Source of the DNA: Candidatus Woesearchaeota archaeon
GTDB lineage: Archaea; Nanobdellota; Nanobdellia; Woesearchaeales; UBA10216
Length of the DNA: 64,000 bases
Reading direction: 5' to 3'
Assembly (NCBI GenBank): GCA_016180065.1
Contig: JACPBY010000004.1
Location: 19,951-83,950 of the forward strand
Shown here: piece after piece, positions 19,320-29,131 of the stretch
Layout of the letters: each line of letters opens with the position of its first letter
Position numbering within the stretch: position 1 is the first letter of the stretch
The notes under the pieces: model-generated
Told to the model about the DNA's origin: nothing
Seen by the model: the letters and a program-made list of their open reading frames with translations, nothing else
Database searches by the model: none
Position numbers and translations under genes: made by a program

Positions 19320-21260
19320 CTACACGTCAAGGTTCTTTACCTCAAGCGCGTGCTGCTCTATGAACTCCCTTCTCGGCTCCACTTCCTCGCCCATGAGGAG
19401 CGTGAATATCTTATCTGCTTCAACAGCATCATCAACATTCACCTTCACAAGGGCCCTGGTGCCGGGGTTCATGGTTGTCGACCAGAGCTGCTCAGGATTC
19501 ATCTCGCCAAGCCCCTTGTAGCGCTGAAGCGCAGCCCCGTCTTCACCGACCTGCTGCAGCAATTCAGCCAGTTTAGCGTCGTTGTACACGTAGTAGTCCT
19601 TCCTGCCTTTGGTTACCTTGTATAGCGGAGGCTGGGCTATGCAGATGTAGCCTGCCTCAATAAGCGGTTTCATGTACCTGAAAAAAAACGTCAACAGCAA
19701 CGTCCGGATGTGAGAGCCGTCAACATCAGCGTCACACATCAGGATTGTCCTCCTGTACCTTGCTTTCTTGATGTCAAAATCATCGCCGACGCCTGTGCCT
19801 ATCGCAGAAGCCAGGGCAACTATTTCCTTGCTTGAGAACACCTTGTGCAGCCTGGCCTTCTCCACGTTCAGGATTTTGCCTTTCAGGGGCAGGACAGCCT
19901 GGTACTCCCTGTTTCTCGCCTGTTTGCAGCTCCCGCCTGCGCTGTCCCCCTCAACAATGAACAGCTCGCACTCATCAGGGTTGGTGCTGGAGCAGTCAGC
20001 AAGCTTTCCCGGCAAAGAGCTGCCTTCAAACAAGGTCTTTCTCCTGACAAGGTCCTTTGCCTTCCTTGCAGCCTCCCTTGCAGTTGCAGCGTTGGCGCAC
20101 TTTTCAACAATGGCCCTTGCAACCTTAGGGTTCTCTTCAAAAAAAGCTGAAAGCGAAGGCCCAACTATTGAGTCAACAACACCCTTGACTTCAGAGTTGC
20201 CAAGCTTCCTCTTGGTCTGGCCCTCAAACTGCGGCTCAGGGACCTTAACCGCAATGACAGCGGAAAGCCCTTCCAGAGTGTCCTCGCTGGAAATCTTGGC
20301 GTCCTTGTCAAGAAGGTTATGCTTCTCTGCATAGCTGTTTATCGTCCTTGTGAGGGCAGTCCTGAAGCCTGACAGGTGAGTGCCCCCTTCTGTGGTGTTG
20401 ATTGTGTTGACAAAGCTGAAGATGTTCGGCAGGTAGCTCTCATTGTACTGCATGGCTGCTTCAACACTGGTGCCGTTCTTCTGGCCTGACAGGTAAATTG
20501 CATCATGAAGCGCTTTCTTATTCTGGTTGATGAAGCCAACAAAAGACTTTATGCCGCCGTCATACCTAAAAGAGTGCTCCTTGCCAGAGCGCTCATCCCG
20601 GATAGAAATCTCCAGCCCGGTGTTGAGGAAAGCAAGCTCTCTCAGCCTGCTGGACAGGATGTCAAAATTAAAATCAACCGTCTCAAATATCGTAGCATCA
20701 GGCGCAAATGTCACAGTAGTGCCGCTTTCACCAGCTGTGGCTGTGCCCACAAATTCAACTGGCGTTACAGGAACACCCTTCTCATACCTCTGCCTGCACA
20801 CCTTCCCATCACGCCTGACCTCAACAGCCATTGTGGCTGAAAGGCCGTTGACCACAGAAACGCCCACCCCGTGCAGCCCGCCAGAGACCTTGTAGCTCTT
20901 CTTGTCAAACTTGCCGCCAGCGTGGAGCTTTGTCATCACCACTTCCAGGGCGGTCTTGTTGAACTGCGGCATCATGTCAAAAGGAATCCCCCTGCCGTTG
21001 TCTGACACGGTTGCCGAGCCGTCAGAATTAACCACAATAGAAATCCTTGTGCAGTAGCCGGCAAGAGCCTCATCAACAGAATTGTCCACAGCCTCATAAA
21101 CAAGATGATGCAGGCCGTTAATGTCAGTGCTGCCAATGTACATGCCAGGCCTTTTCCTAACCGATTCAAGCCCTTCCAGAACCTGGATGCTTGAGGCGTC
21201 GTAAGCGCCCTTTACCTTCTCATTCGCCTTATCTGCCGCTGAATCTGCCATTTTTGCCAC
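19320..21260 (-). CDS. gyrB: DNA gyrase subunit B
   Basis: 'VRKRPGMYIGSTDINGLHHLVYEAVDNSVDEALAG', 'ELFIVEGDSAGGSCKQARNREYQAVLPLKGKILNVEKA'. Confidence 0.97.
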   Translation of the reverse strand: MAKMADSAADKANEKVKGAYDASSIQVLEGLESVRKRPGMYIGSTDINGLHHLVYEAVDNSVDEALAGYCTRISIVVNSDGSATVSDNGRGIPFDMMPQFNKTALEVVMTKLHAGGKFDKKSYKVSGGLHGVGVSVVNGLSATMAVEVRRDGKVCRQRYEKGVPVTPVEFVGTATAGESGTTVTFAPDATIFETVDFNFDILSSRLRELAFLNTGLEISIRDERSGKEHSFRYDGGIKSFVGFINQNKKALHDAIYLSGQKNGTSVEAAMQYNESYLPNIFSFVNTINTTEGGTHLSGFRTALTRTINSYAEKHNLLDKDAKISSEDTLEGLSAVIAVKVPEPQFEGQTKRKLGNSEVKGVVDSIVGPSLSAFFEENPKVARAIVEKCANAATAREAARKAKDLVRRKTLFEGSSLPGKLADCSSTNPDECELFIVEGDSAGGSCKQARNREYQAVLPLKGKILNVEKARLHKVFSSKEIVALASAIGTGVGDDFDIKKARYRRTILMCDADVDGSHIRTLLLTFFFRYMKPLIEAGYICIAQPPLYKVTKGRKDYYVYNDAKLAELLQQVGEDGAALQRYKGLGEMNPEQLWSTTMNPGTRALVKVNVDDAVEADKIFTLLMGEEVEPRREFIEQHALEVKNLDV

Positions 21261-21491
21261 TATCTTTCAATGCTGCAACGATGCAGAATATGCCTAAAAA
21301 TGCTATTTTTAACTGTTTTTCCAACCCTGTTTTGTCGTCGGAAAATTACAAGAAAAACTATGCCCCGCTGCTTTAAATATGTTTCGGTCAGAAACAGCGA
21401 AAATTGAGCGGGTTTTGTGATGTGCTGGGTTGAAAAGTTGCATGGAAAATGTTATAAACGGCAGTCAAATCCATCTCAGAAGGCTCACATA

Positions 21492-22967
21492 ATGGCTAAC
21501 AGAAATATTGAAGACATCCTTAAAAGCGGTCCAGTTGTAGCTACAATAGCGCGCACTTCGAAGCGCTTGAATCCTGGAGGAGAAACGGCTGAAGCAGAAG
21601 CACAGGCTGTTGCTGCAGAAACAAAAACTGCCCGACAGCTCCTTCTTGGCATGCGGACGCGCATAAACCCAATAATAGCCAGGTTGATGCTGGACGGCGT
21701 TGCGCACGGCGCAGTTTTGCTCTCTTTCCCAAAATTCAAGCACAGCTCTATCGAAGGGCTGGAAGAAGCTGTAAAAGCCATGAGCAAAGGGAAAGCATTT
21801 GTAGTTTCAACTCACGCCTCTTATCTTGATATCGCAGGCCTGCCATATCTGCTTAGGAAAGCTGGCGTGCGAGGCGTTTACTATTTAGGCGGCGAAAACC
21901 TTGCAGAAGTCAAGCCTGATGAAGTTAACCTTGAAAGCAGTGCCAAGTCCAAATCCCGACTGATGCGCGGGCTGTTCGCTCGCATGGTAAAACCCTCTTT
22001 TAAGGCATTAACAGGCTATCTGCTGAGAAACACCGGCATGATTTACCTAAAAAGAGGAGATGCTCTTTTCAAAAACGGACAGGAACACAGGAGAGAAAAC
22101 GCTGTTCTTTTTGCGAATGTGTTGAATGCATACCTTAATCGCCTGTTTGAAGAAGGTCATGTAGTGGTGAACTTTGCAGGCAGGGGAAGATACAAAACTG
22201 GTGAAATTGAGCCTTTTGATTCTGTTTATTCAAGCACAGCAGCGCTCAGGTCTGCAGAGTGCGCAATTCCTGTGAGCGTAACTTATGAAACAATTCCCGA
22301 AGACACAAAATTTGCCGCTGCAATGTGCGGCGAAAAGAAAAGCGGAGCATCATGGCTGCTGGCGTTCAAGCTCATAAACTGGCGAAAAATCACGCAATGG
22401 GCGGATGAAGGCTACGGGACATTTTACGCCACGTTTGGAAAACCTATGCAGATGAGTGATTATGTTGCTGCCCCTTCGAGAGCCAGCCTTACAGAAAGGG
22501 AACTTAAAAAGAATGTTGGACGCTTCCAAAGAGATATTTCCGATACGCTGGTGAGAAATATGGTGTTGACGCCAAAAAGCGCGCTTTCGGTTGCATTGCT
22601 CAGCCAGGCTGCACCACCAGAAAACACAACTAACCCGTATAGCATAATTCAAGCCGATATTTGTGGCTTGATAAGCTCTGCTACCGCAATAGTTGAAGAT
22701 GCAAAACGCAAAGGCTTAAAAATTGCTCCTGCCCTGAGAGGAGACAGCTGCCGCTTAGAGCTGCTCAGAGCATTTGCGTATATGGCAAAAAAAGGGGCTT
22801 TGCAGCAGTCTTCAGAAGGCACATTCAGCATAACTGACGTAAGATTGCCTGTCCTTTATGCCAACAGCATTCTGCAAACACTCAACCGCGCTTCAGAGCA
22901 GCAATATTCTCCATCTGTGTCCTTGCTCATTGAAACTGTAACTGGCAGAAAACAAAAAGCAGAATAG
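21492..22967 (+). CDS. PlsB/PlsC-like glycerolipid acyltransferase
   Basis: 'VVSTHASYLDIAGLPYLLR' (HX4D), 'VVVNFAGRGRYKTGE' (FPEGTRS-like). Confidence 0.65.
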   Translation: MANRNIEDILKSGPVVATIARTSKRLNPGGETAEAEAQAVAAETKTARQLLLGMRTRINPIIARLMLDGVAHGAVLLSFPKFKHSSIEGLEEAVKAMSKGKAFVVSTHASYLDIAGLPYLLRKAGVRGVYYLGGENLAEVKPDEVNLESSAKSKSRLMRGLFARMVKPSFKALTGYLLRNTGMIYLKRGDALFKNGQEHRRENAVLFANVLNAYLNRLFEEGHVVVNFAGRGRYKTGEIEPFDSVYSSTAALRSAECAIPVSVTYETIPEDTKFAAAMCGEKKSGASWLLAFKLINWRKITQWADEGYGTFYATFGKPMQMSDYVAAPSRASLTERELKKNVGRFQRDISDTLVRNMVLTPKSALSVALLSQAAPPENTTNPYSIIQADICGLISSATAIVEDAKRKGLKIAPALRGDSCRLELLRAFAYMAKKGALQQSSEGTFSITDVRLPVLYANSILQTLNRASEQQYSPSVSLLIETVTGRKQKAE

Positions 22968-23084
22968 AAACGCAGTCTGAGATAGTGTGATAACTCTACA
23001 TTACTTAAACAACCCAAATCCGCCGCTATCCAAGAGCTTCTACATTGCAAAGGCGCTTTAATAAGCTTTGCGCTTTAGCATACG

Positions 23085-23771
23085 CTATTTTTCAACCAGC
23101 CTGAGCTTCCTTATCCTGAGAAAGCCTGAATTCCTGCTTTCCATGACTTTTTCAGCTTCAACAATCTCAATCCTTTTCCTGAATATTGGGCCGTCCAGCA
23201 CCATTGTTTCTGCTTCCCCGCCTTCAAAGCCCAGGTGGAACATGGTTCTGCTGCTAATCGCCTTCAAGCGCTCAACCATTTCGAGGTCAAGCTCCCTGCC
23301 AAGCAGCTCCACGCCAAGCCCTTCCGCAGAAACTGACGTGATGACTGCCTTGAAACCTGCGGCGATAATTTCCTTCAGATACTTTTCAACGTCATAATGC
23401 CAGTAAGGCGCAAAGCATTCCAAACAGAGATTCCTGCAAATTTTTTCAACCCTGCTTTTCTGGTATTCTGAAGCAAGCGCACCGGCAACGACGCCGTCAA
23501 TCCCGTATTTTTCCTTCGCTGCAGAAATTACTTTTTTCAAGTCCTCAAGCTCTTTTTCCTTCACGCCGGAAGTTTTTGCCTGCAGCAGCGGAATGCCAAG
23601 AGCCTCAGAATGGTATGTTGTAAGCTCCACATTGGGAACCTGGAACATGTAGCTATCATTCCGTTCAGGAATAAGCGTAATAAGGCACTTGGCATCATGC
23701 CCTGCCCTGAGAGCCCAATACAATGCAAAGGTGCTGTCCTTCCCTCCCGAATACAGCGCTGCAACTTTCAT
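23085..23771 (-). CDS. dph6: Diphthine-ammonia ligase (Dph6-like ATP pyrophosphatase)
   Basis: 'MKVAALYSGGKDSTFALYWAL', 'GVVAGALASEYQKSRVEKIC'. Confidence 0.85.
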   Translation of the reverse strand: MKVAALYSGGKDSTFALYWALRAGHDAKCLITLIPERNDSYMFQVPNVELTTYHSEALGIPLLQAKTSGVKEKELEDLKKVISAAKEKYGIDGVVAGALASEYQKSRVEKICRNLCLECFAPYWHYDVEKYLKEIIAAGFKAVITSVSAEGLGVELLGRELDLEMVERLKAISSRTMFHLGFEGGEAETMVLDGPIFRKRIEIVEAEKVMESRNSGFLRIRKLRLVEK

Positions 23772-23778
23772 TGTTTTC

Positions 23779-24327
23779 TTATGCATCTTTCCACTTAATC
23801 GAGCAGCCAATGACAGGGGCTGTCTGTCTTGTTACTCTTCTTCTGGCAAGCAGCTCAACGATGGCATCCCTGAGGTACTGCTTTGCCACCGCTTTCGGGT
23901 CCTGCCAGTTGTCGTCAATCCCGCCCTGGTAGGCGAGCTTGTTGGACTGGTCAAAGACAAACGCATGAGGCGTTACGAGGGCACCGAAAGCCCTTGCGAC
24001 ATCCTGGCGTTCATCATGCAGGTAAGGGAAAGGATAGTTCTTGTCCCTTGCCCTTATCCTCATGTTCTCCAGGCTGTCCTGGGGGTATTTTGAAGCGTCA
24101 TTTGAGTTAATTGCAAAGAAAGCCACATTCCTTGAGAACTCCCTTGCAATAGCAAGAATCCTGTCTTCATACGCCTGGGCATAAGGGCAGTGGTTGCAGG
24201 TAAAAACAACAACAAGGAGATCCCTATTCATGTAATACTTTGGCATGTAATTCCTGCCGTCAGTGCCCTTGAGGTCAAAGTTAATGGCAGGCGAGCCAAT
24301 CGCCATCTTAAAATTATCCGATTCCAT
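23779..24327 (-). CDS. Thioredoxin-fold/AhpC-TSA family protein
   Basis: 'FTCNHCPYAQAYEDRI', 'VTPHAFVFDQSNKLAYQGGIDDN'. Confidence 0.85.
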   Translation of the reverse strand: MESDNFKMAIGSPAINFDLKGTDGRNYMPKYYMNRDLLVVVFTCNHCPYAQAYEDRILAIAREFSRNVAFFAINSNDASKYPQDSLENMRIRARDKNYPFPYLHDERQDVARAFGALVTPHAFVFDQSNKLAYQGGIDDNWQDPKAVAKQYLRDAIVELLARRRVTRQTAPVIGCSIKWKDA

Positions 24328-24447
24328 TCAAAACACCTCACGCAATCATGCATCAGTTCGCAACCTTCCTTTTGGGCTGCTGCAGTCATATTAATATTTA
24401 ACTGCGGCAAAAAGTATATAAACCGCCTGCCAGAGCCGTTTTCTTAT

Positions 24448-24602
24448 GCCCCGGTAGCTTAGACGCTGCCAACAGCGGAGCAACAGGTGGAGCGAGTGAC
24501 TGTTAACCTCGTTGCCTATACAACTTGGTGAGAAATCACTAGGTCGCCAGTTCGAGACGCTTTTAAGCGAACGCTTGAGGCGGGAATCTCTGGCCCGGGG
24601 CG
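24448..24602 (+). tRNA. tRNA-Asn(GTT) with three apparent introns (D-loop ~24463-24485, anticodon loop 24506-24534, T-loop ~24557-24588)
   Basis: Acceptor GCCCCGG/CCGGGGC, anticodon stem AGTGA/TCACT, loop CTGTTA|A, T-stem GCCAG/CTGGC; arms close only if three inserts are removed. Confidence 0.8.
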
Positions 24603-24621
24603 CTTATCTTTTTCCATATGC

Positions 24622-25014
24622 TTGCCCAAAATGGACGTCGAGCAAATAATAAACGAATCCACAGTCCATGTTAAAGTGGATATTGTAGCCAAGCTCGGCC
24701 AGCTTCCTGTTGACGACAGGCAAGATGCAATAAGCATGATTGGAAGGCTGGTGAAAGCAATCTTCTACGAAGAGAAAGTGGCAGGCGTTTGGCTGACCAC
24801 CGCAGTGGCAGGCTATTGCGGAAAGGATGAGTATTTAGACAAGCTAAGGGAGATTTGGGTACGGCGTTTTCCTGAGCCCTTGCCGCCGTGCCACAGCCTA
24901 AGGCTGCGCGACTATGGTGAACTATTTACATTTTCCCTGGGAAGGAAACAATACGTGCTAAGCAAGCTTGACGGCAGATACCTTGAACATACTACAACAG
25001 CCAGCACATCATAA
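24622..25014 (+). CDS. Hypothetical protein
   Basis: ORF 130 aa between tRNA genes. Confidence 0.35.
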   Translation: MPKMDVEQIINESTVHVKVDIVAKLGQLPVDDRQDAISMIGRLVKAIFYEEKVAGVWLTTAVAGYCGKDEYLDKLREIWVRRFPEPLPPCHSLRLRDYGELFTFSLGRKQYVLSKLDGRYLEHTTTASTS

Positions 25015-25048
25015 TCTTTATAAAACTCCTTCTTGTTCTGAAACCCAA

Positions 25049-25171
25049 GGGCCCGTAGTTCAGCTTGGCTAGAACGCCGCATGGCACTTGCTCAAGTAAA
25101 TGCCAGGCGAGTCTGATAATTAGGCAAAATCAGTCAGGCGGAGGTCACGTGTTCAAGTCACGTCGGGCCCA
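25049..25171 (+). tRNA. tRNA-Ile(GAT) with two apparent introns (30/31: 25081-25111; 37/38: 25119-25135)
   Basis: Acceptor GGGCCCG/CGGGCCC, D-stem GTTC/GAAC, anticodon stem CCGC|T / GGCGG, loop CTGATA|A, T-arm ACGTG-TTCAAGT-CACGT. Confidence 0.75.
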
Positions 25172-25173
25172 CC

Positions 25174-26157
25174 TTATTTTATTGCTTTCTCAAAGCGCTT
25201 CATCTCTTCAACGAGCTTTGCAGTCAGAGGTGGGTCGCCGCTGCTGTGGCCGGAAATTGCAAAGATGAGCCTTGACCCTGGCAACGCCTTGTGAAGCAGC
25301 CATGCCTGTGCAGGAGGGCATAACGCATCGTAACGGCCCTGCGCGATTGATACATGAATTTTTGCGGCTGCTATCCTGTGGCAGTTGTCAAGGATGTAGT
25401 TCTTTGGCATAAAACATCCGTTTTCCATGTAATATGACTCAATTATGGCCATTGACTTGTGCCCGGGATGGGAGCTTGCCTTTCCCATGATTTTCATCAC
25501 GTCCCTGTGTGTCGTGTTAAGTTTCAGCAGCGAAAGCTCGTAATATGCAAACTCAAAAGCAAACTTGTTGCTTATCCTCCTGTTCCTTGATTTCATCTGC
25601 TTTACATAGTAGCCAATAGCGTCATCCCTCTGCGCAGGAGGGACATGGCTCACGAACCTTTCCCATGCGTCGGGAAAATACTCCTCTGCACCGCCGCCAT
25701 AGGTATACCTGATGTCTTTCTTCCTGCCAAGGAAAACGCCGCGAAGCAGCATGCCCGTTACTGTTTCAGGGTGCTTTATCGCGTACACGAGAGAAAGCGT
25801 TGAGCCCCAGCTGCCGCCAAACAAAAAGACCTTTTTCAGGTTCAGGAATTCCAGCAGCTTCCTCATATCAGAGACAAGCTTCCATGTTGTGTTGGCATTA
25901 AGAGAACCAAATGGCTTGCTCCTGTTAGCCCCGCGCTGGTCAAAAAGTATGATGTTCCACTTCTTCGGGTTGAAGAATCTCCTGCTGTTCCCGTCGCAGC
26001 CAGCCCCGGGCCCGCCGTGAACGTAAAGCACAGGTTTGCCTTTGGGATTGCCGCACAGCTCGTAATATAACTGGTGGCCGTCTCCCACAGAAAGGTAGCC
26101 GTGGCGGTAAGGCCTGATTTTCGGGAACAGCTTTGCCTGCTTCATTAGCTGATTCAT
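25174..26157 (-). CDS. Proline iminopeptidase-like alpha/beta hydrolase
   Basis: 'YVHGGPGAGCDGNSRRFFNPKKWNIILFDQRGANRSKP', 'LFGGSWGSTLSLVYA'. Confidence 0.9.
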   Translation of the reverse strand: MNQLMKQAKLFPKIRPYRHGYLSVGDGHQLYYELCGNPKGKPVLYVHGGPGAGCDGNSRRFFNPKKWNIILFDQRGANRSKPFGSLNANTTWKLVSDMRKLLEFLNLKKVFLFGGSWGSTLSLVYAIKHPETVTGMLLRGVFLGRKKDIRYTYGGGAEEYFPDAWERFVSHVPPAQRDDAIGYYVKQMKSRNRRISNKFAFEFAYYELSLLKLNTTHRDVMKIMGKASSHPGHKSMAIIESYYMENGCFMPKNYILDNCHRIAAAKIHVSIAQGRYDALCPPAQAWLLHKALPGSRLIFAISGHSSGDPPLTAKLVEEMKRFEKAIK

Positions 26158-26232
26158 CGCAGCCGCGGCTTAAATATCTTTTTATCTGTTCAGCAGCAAA
26201 GATTAAAAGCAGAAGCAACTGGCTGCTGCCTT

Positions 26233-28398
26233 ATGGCTGAGGCTGTCAAAAACCATGTTGAGATTGAGGGAAAAACCTCGAATCTTGTGGTCAATGTTGC
26301 ATTGGATACTGTAAAAATCGGCAAGCAGGCTCTCGTCTTTGTTGGAACTAGGCAGTCGGCAGAGAAATCAGCTGAAGAAATAGCCAACCACCTGAAGCTG
26401 GCTAATGCCAATCTTCTTGCTGTTGCAGAAGAAGCGCTTCATGCACTCTCCAGGCCGACAAAGCAGTGCGAAAGGCTTGCCAGGTGCATAAAAGGAGGGG
26501 CTGCGTTCCACCACAGCGGCCTTACCGGAAAACAGAGGCAGCTGGTTGAAGACAATTTTCGCAGCGGCATAATCAAGATAATCTGTTGCACGCCGACACT
26601 TGCGGCGGGCGTAGACCTTCCAGCATTCAGGGCAGTCATTCGCGACCTTAAGAGGTTTTCAGGGAGGGCCGGCTACGGCTACGGAGGCTCTGACTGGATA
26701 CCTGTGCTTGAGTATTTGCAAATGACAGGGAGGGCAGGGAGGCCAAGGTTTGACACTGAAGGCCAGGCGATAATCCTGGCTGACTCTGAATCCGAAGAGG
26801 ATGAGATAACCAAGCGCTATGTCCTGGGGGAGCCGGAGCCGATTTTGTCAAAGCTGGCTGTCGAGCCGGTGCTCAGGACATACCTGCTTTCACTGATTGC
26901 GACAAGATTTGTCGGGAACAGGAAAGAGGTCATGCAGTTCTTTTCAAAAACATTCTGGGCGCACCAGTTCGAGGACTTCGGGCAGCTTGAGAAAACCATT
27001 GACAAGATGCTCCTGCTGCTTGAGGATTGGGAATTCATAAAAAACAGCAATGGCAGCCCGGAGTTTGTTTCAGCTTCTGAGCTGAAAGATAAAGCCATCA
27101 TGCCAACGCCTGTTGGCGAGAGGGTAGCTGAGCTTTACATAGACCCCCTTACAGCGCACGAGATAATGTGTGGATTGAGAAAGGCAGCTGCAAAAAAAAT
27201 TTCCGAGCCGGAACCGTTCCAGCTCCTGCAGCTTATCTCCTCAACACTTGAAATGAGGCCGCTTCTAAGGGTGAAGGTGAGGGAGCTTGAGGATTTCCAG
27301 GCAATTCTTGCCGAACAGGGAGGCATGCAGCTTGTGGAAGAACCGTCAATGTTCGAGGAAGAATATGAGGACTTCCTTGCGTCTGTGAAGACAGCAAGGT
27401 TCTTTTGGGAGTGGATTGATGAAAAGGACGAGGAATACCTGCTCGAAAAGTATGGAATCAGGCCGGGAGAGGTGCACGCCAAGCTTGAAAACGCTGACTG
27501 GCTGCTTTACTCGGTTGCCGAGCTTGCAAAACTGATGCAGCTGCAGCCGCTGCTGCGACACATTACAAAATTAAGGTTCCGGGTGCAATCCGGCGTAAAG
27601 GAGGAATTGCTGCCCCTGCTGCAGCTTAAGGGCGTAGGGAGGGTGAGGGCAAGAAAACTGTTCAGCAACAGGATAAGAAGCCTCGGTGACGTGAAAACAG
27701 CGGATGTGAGCACACTTACGCAAATCCTTGGCAGCGGCAAAATTGCTGCAGACATAAAGCAGCAGCTTGGGGAGAAAGTTGAAGCAGTCAAGGAAGGCAG
27801 GAGGAAAGGGCAGATAAACCTCACAAAATACGGTTATAAGAGGAGCAATAGCATGGCTTTTGGGTTTTTGAAGTTCTGGAAACGAAGAGCAGCACCTTTG
27901 CAGCCAAATGAATTTTCCAAAGTGCTGATGGCAACTGCGCATGTGCAGAATGAGCTTGGAGAAGCCTCAAAGTCCTTGAACGAAAAAAAGAAGCCTGACA
28001 AAGAGCGGCTGGAGGGAGCTTTGAATCATCTCATTAGTGCGCAAAGTTATGATGAATCGGCTGTGGTTTCAAGCCATAATATCTGGAACTGGCTTTCAAA
28101 TGCACCTCCAGAGGCACTCAACCCAACTGACCACTACATGCTTCTTCTTTTTGGAAAAGAGCCGCCTGTACAAATAAAGAGGTATATGGGAACAGTGCGT
28201 TTAGCCCTTCAAAACTGTGACAGCACAGGTTACCTCCGAGGAGAAGCCTGGAAAGTGATAATACTCAATCTCCACAGAAGGTTGATACACGACGTCGGTT
28301 TCCTGTATCGCCACTTACTCACAGAACAGCATTATCTCCAACAGACAGGCGAGTTGAGGATTTCTTCTGCTTATAGAACGCCTTTGTTCACGCACTGA
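26233..28398 (+). CDS. Hel308/Ski2-like helicase C-terminal part (no N-terminal RecA/DEAD domain) with extra C-terminal domain
   Basis: Begins just before 'KQALVFVGTRQSAEKSAEEIA'; 'FHHSGLTGKQRQLVEDNFRSGIIKIICCTPTLAAGVDLPA', 'LQMTGRAGRPRFDTEG'; HhH 'LLQLKGVGRVRARKLF'. Confidence 0.85.
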   Translation: MAEAVKNHVEIEGKTSNLVVNVALDTVKIGKQALVFVGTRQSAEKSAEEIANHLKLANANLLAVAEEALHALSRPTKQCERLARCIKGGAAFHHSGLTGKQRQLVEDNFRSGIIKIICCTPTLAAGVDLPAFRAVIRDLKRFSGRAGYGYGGSDWIPVLEYLQMTGRAGRPRFDTEGQAIILADSESEEDEITKRYVLGEPEPILSKLAVEPVLRTYLLSLIATRFVGNRKEVMQFFSKTFWAHQFEDFGQLEKTIDKMLLLLEDWEFIKNSNGSPEFVSASELKDKAIMPTPVGERVAELYIDPLTAHEIMCGLRKAAAKKISEPEPFQLLQLISSTLEMRPLLRVKVRELEDFQAILAEQGGMQLVEEPSMFEEEYEDFLASVKTARFFWEWIDEKDEEYLLEKYGIRPGEVHAKLENADWLLYSVAELAKLMQLQPLLRHITKLRFRVQSGVKEELLPLLQLKGVGRVRARKLFSNRIRSLGDVKTADVSTLTQILGSGKIAADIKQQLGEKVEAVKEGRRKGQINLTKYGYKRSNSMAFGFLKFWKRRAAPLQPNEFSKVLMATAHVQNELGEASKSLNEKKKPDKERLEGALNHLISAQSYDESAVVSSHNIWNWLSNAPPEALNPTDHYMLLLFGKEPPVQIKRYMGTVRLALQNCDSTGYLRGEAWKVIILNLHRRLIHDVGFLYRHLLTEQHYLQQTGELRISSAYRTPLFTH

Positions 28399-28527
28399 AA
28401 CAGCAAAGTATTTAAACGCGGCAAGCTGCCCAGCCTTATCTTGTTTTGATTTGTTTCAGTTTCGGCTTTATTCTGCTGTTCTAACAGCTGTTAGGATGAC
28501 CACAGAAGAAGCACGAAAGCAGGCGGA

Positions 28528-28800
28528 GTGAGTGTTAAAATGCAAATGCAAGAAGTGCAGTCTTTAACAGGCATGGAAGAGCGGCTTTCAGACCTCAGGA
28601 GGAAGCTGATGACCCTTGAGTGGGACAAGAGCCACAACGAGTTCAAGTACTCCCAGATTAAGACAGAATGCGAAAGCCTTCAGAAAAAGGTTGAAGGCAT
28701 AAAAGCGGAAATCAGGGAACAGGAAACAGTCAAAGAGGCAAAAGAAACAGCAACCGCTGCAGAAGCGAAAGAGCAGCCACAGGCAGCTACAGAATCTTGA
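28528..28800 (+). CDS. Small coiled-coil protein
   Basis: 90 aa ORF rich in E/K/Q heptads. Confidence 0.4.
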   Translation: MSVKMQMQEVQSLTGMEERLSDLRRKLMTLEWDKSHNEFKYSQIKTECESLQKKVEGIKAEIREQETVKEAKETATAAEAKEQPQAATES

Positions 28801-29131
28801 GGCTTCCTGTCACTTTATCTATCTTCTCTTCATTGTCAGGGCCGATTCCCAGGCAGGTTACTGTTCCCGGAGCCACAGTTGTGTGGCCGGCATCAGTGAT
28901 TAGTGATGTAACGAGCTTTTCCTTTCTTGCCAGAGCTTCATACTTCCTCAGCTCATCCAAGCCGGCAGCCTTCAGCACGACCTTCTTGCCTCCCCCTGAG
29001 CGCCACTCATCAATAACGCCCTTTGAAGATTTCAGCGCTGCCTCAAGGGAAGCGTGGGCGACCTGAACGCAGGCTTTGCCCTTCGGAAGCTTCAAATCTG
29101 TCCGGACAAGAATGACCTGCTTGTAACCCAT
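28787..29131 (-). CDS. pth2: Peptidyl-tRNA hydrolase Pth2
   Basis: 'VILVRTDLKLPKGKACVQVAHASLEAAL', 'LITDAGHTTVAPGTVTCLGIGPDNEEKIDKVTG'. Confidence 0.95.
   Translation of the reverse strand: MGYKQVILVRTDLKLPKGKACVQVAHASLEAALKSSKGVIDEWRSGGGKKVVLKAAGLDELRKYEALARKEKLVTSLITDAGHTTVAPGTVTCLGIGPDNEEKIDKVTGSLKIL

Noticed and set aside
19320-21260. DNA gyrase B as an anomaly
   Set aside because: Bacterial-type gyrase occurs in many Euryarchaeota and DPANN; ordinary here.
28481-28494. Palindrome CTAACAGCTGTTAG upstream of ORF 28528
   Set aside because: Short isolated palindrome with no second copy or clear partner; insufficient evidence for an operator.
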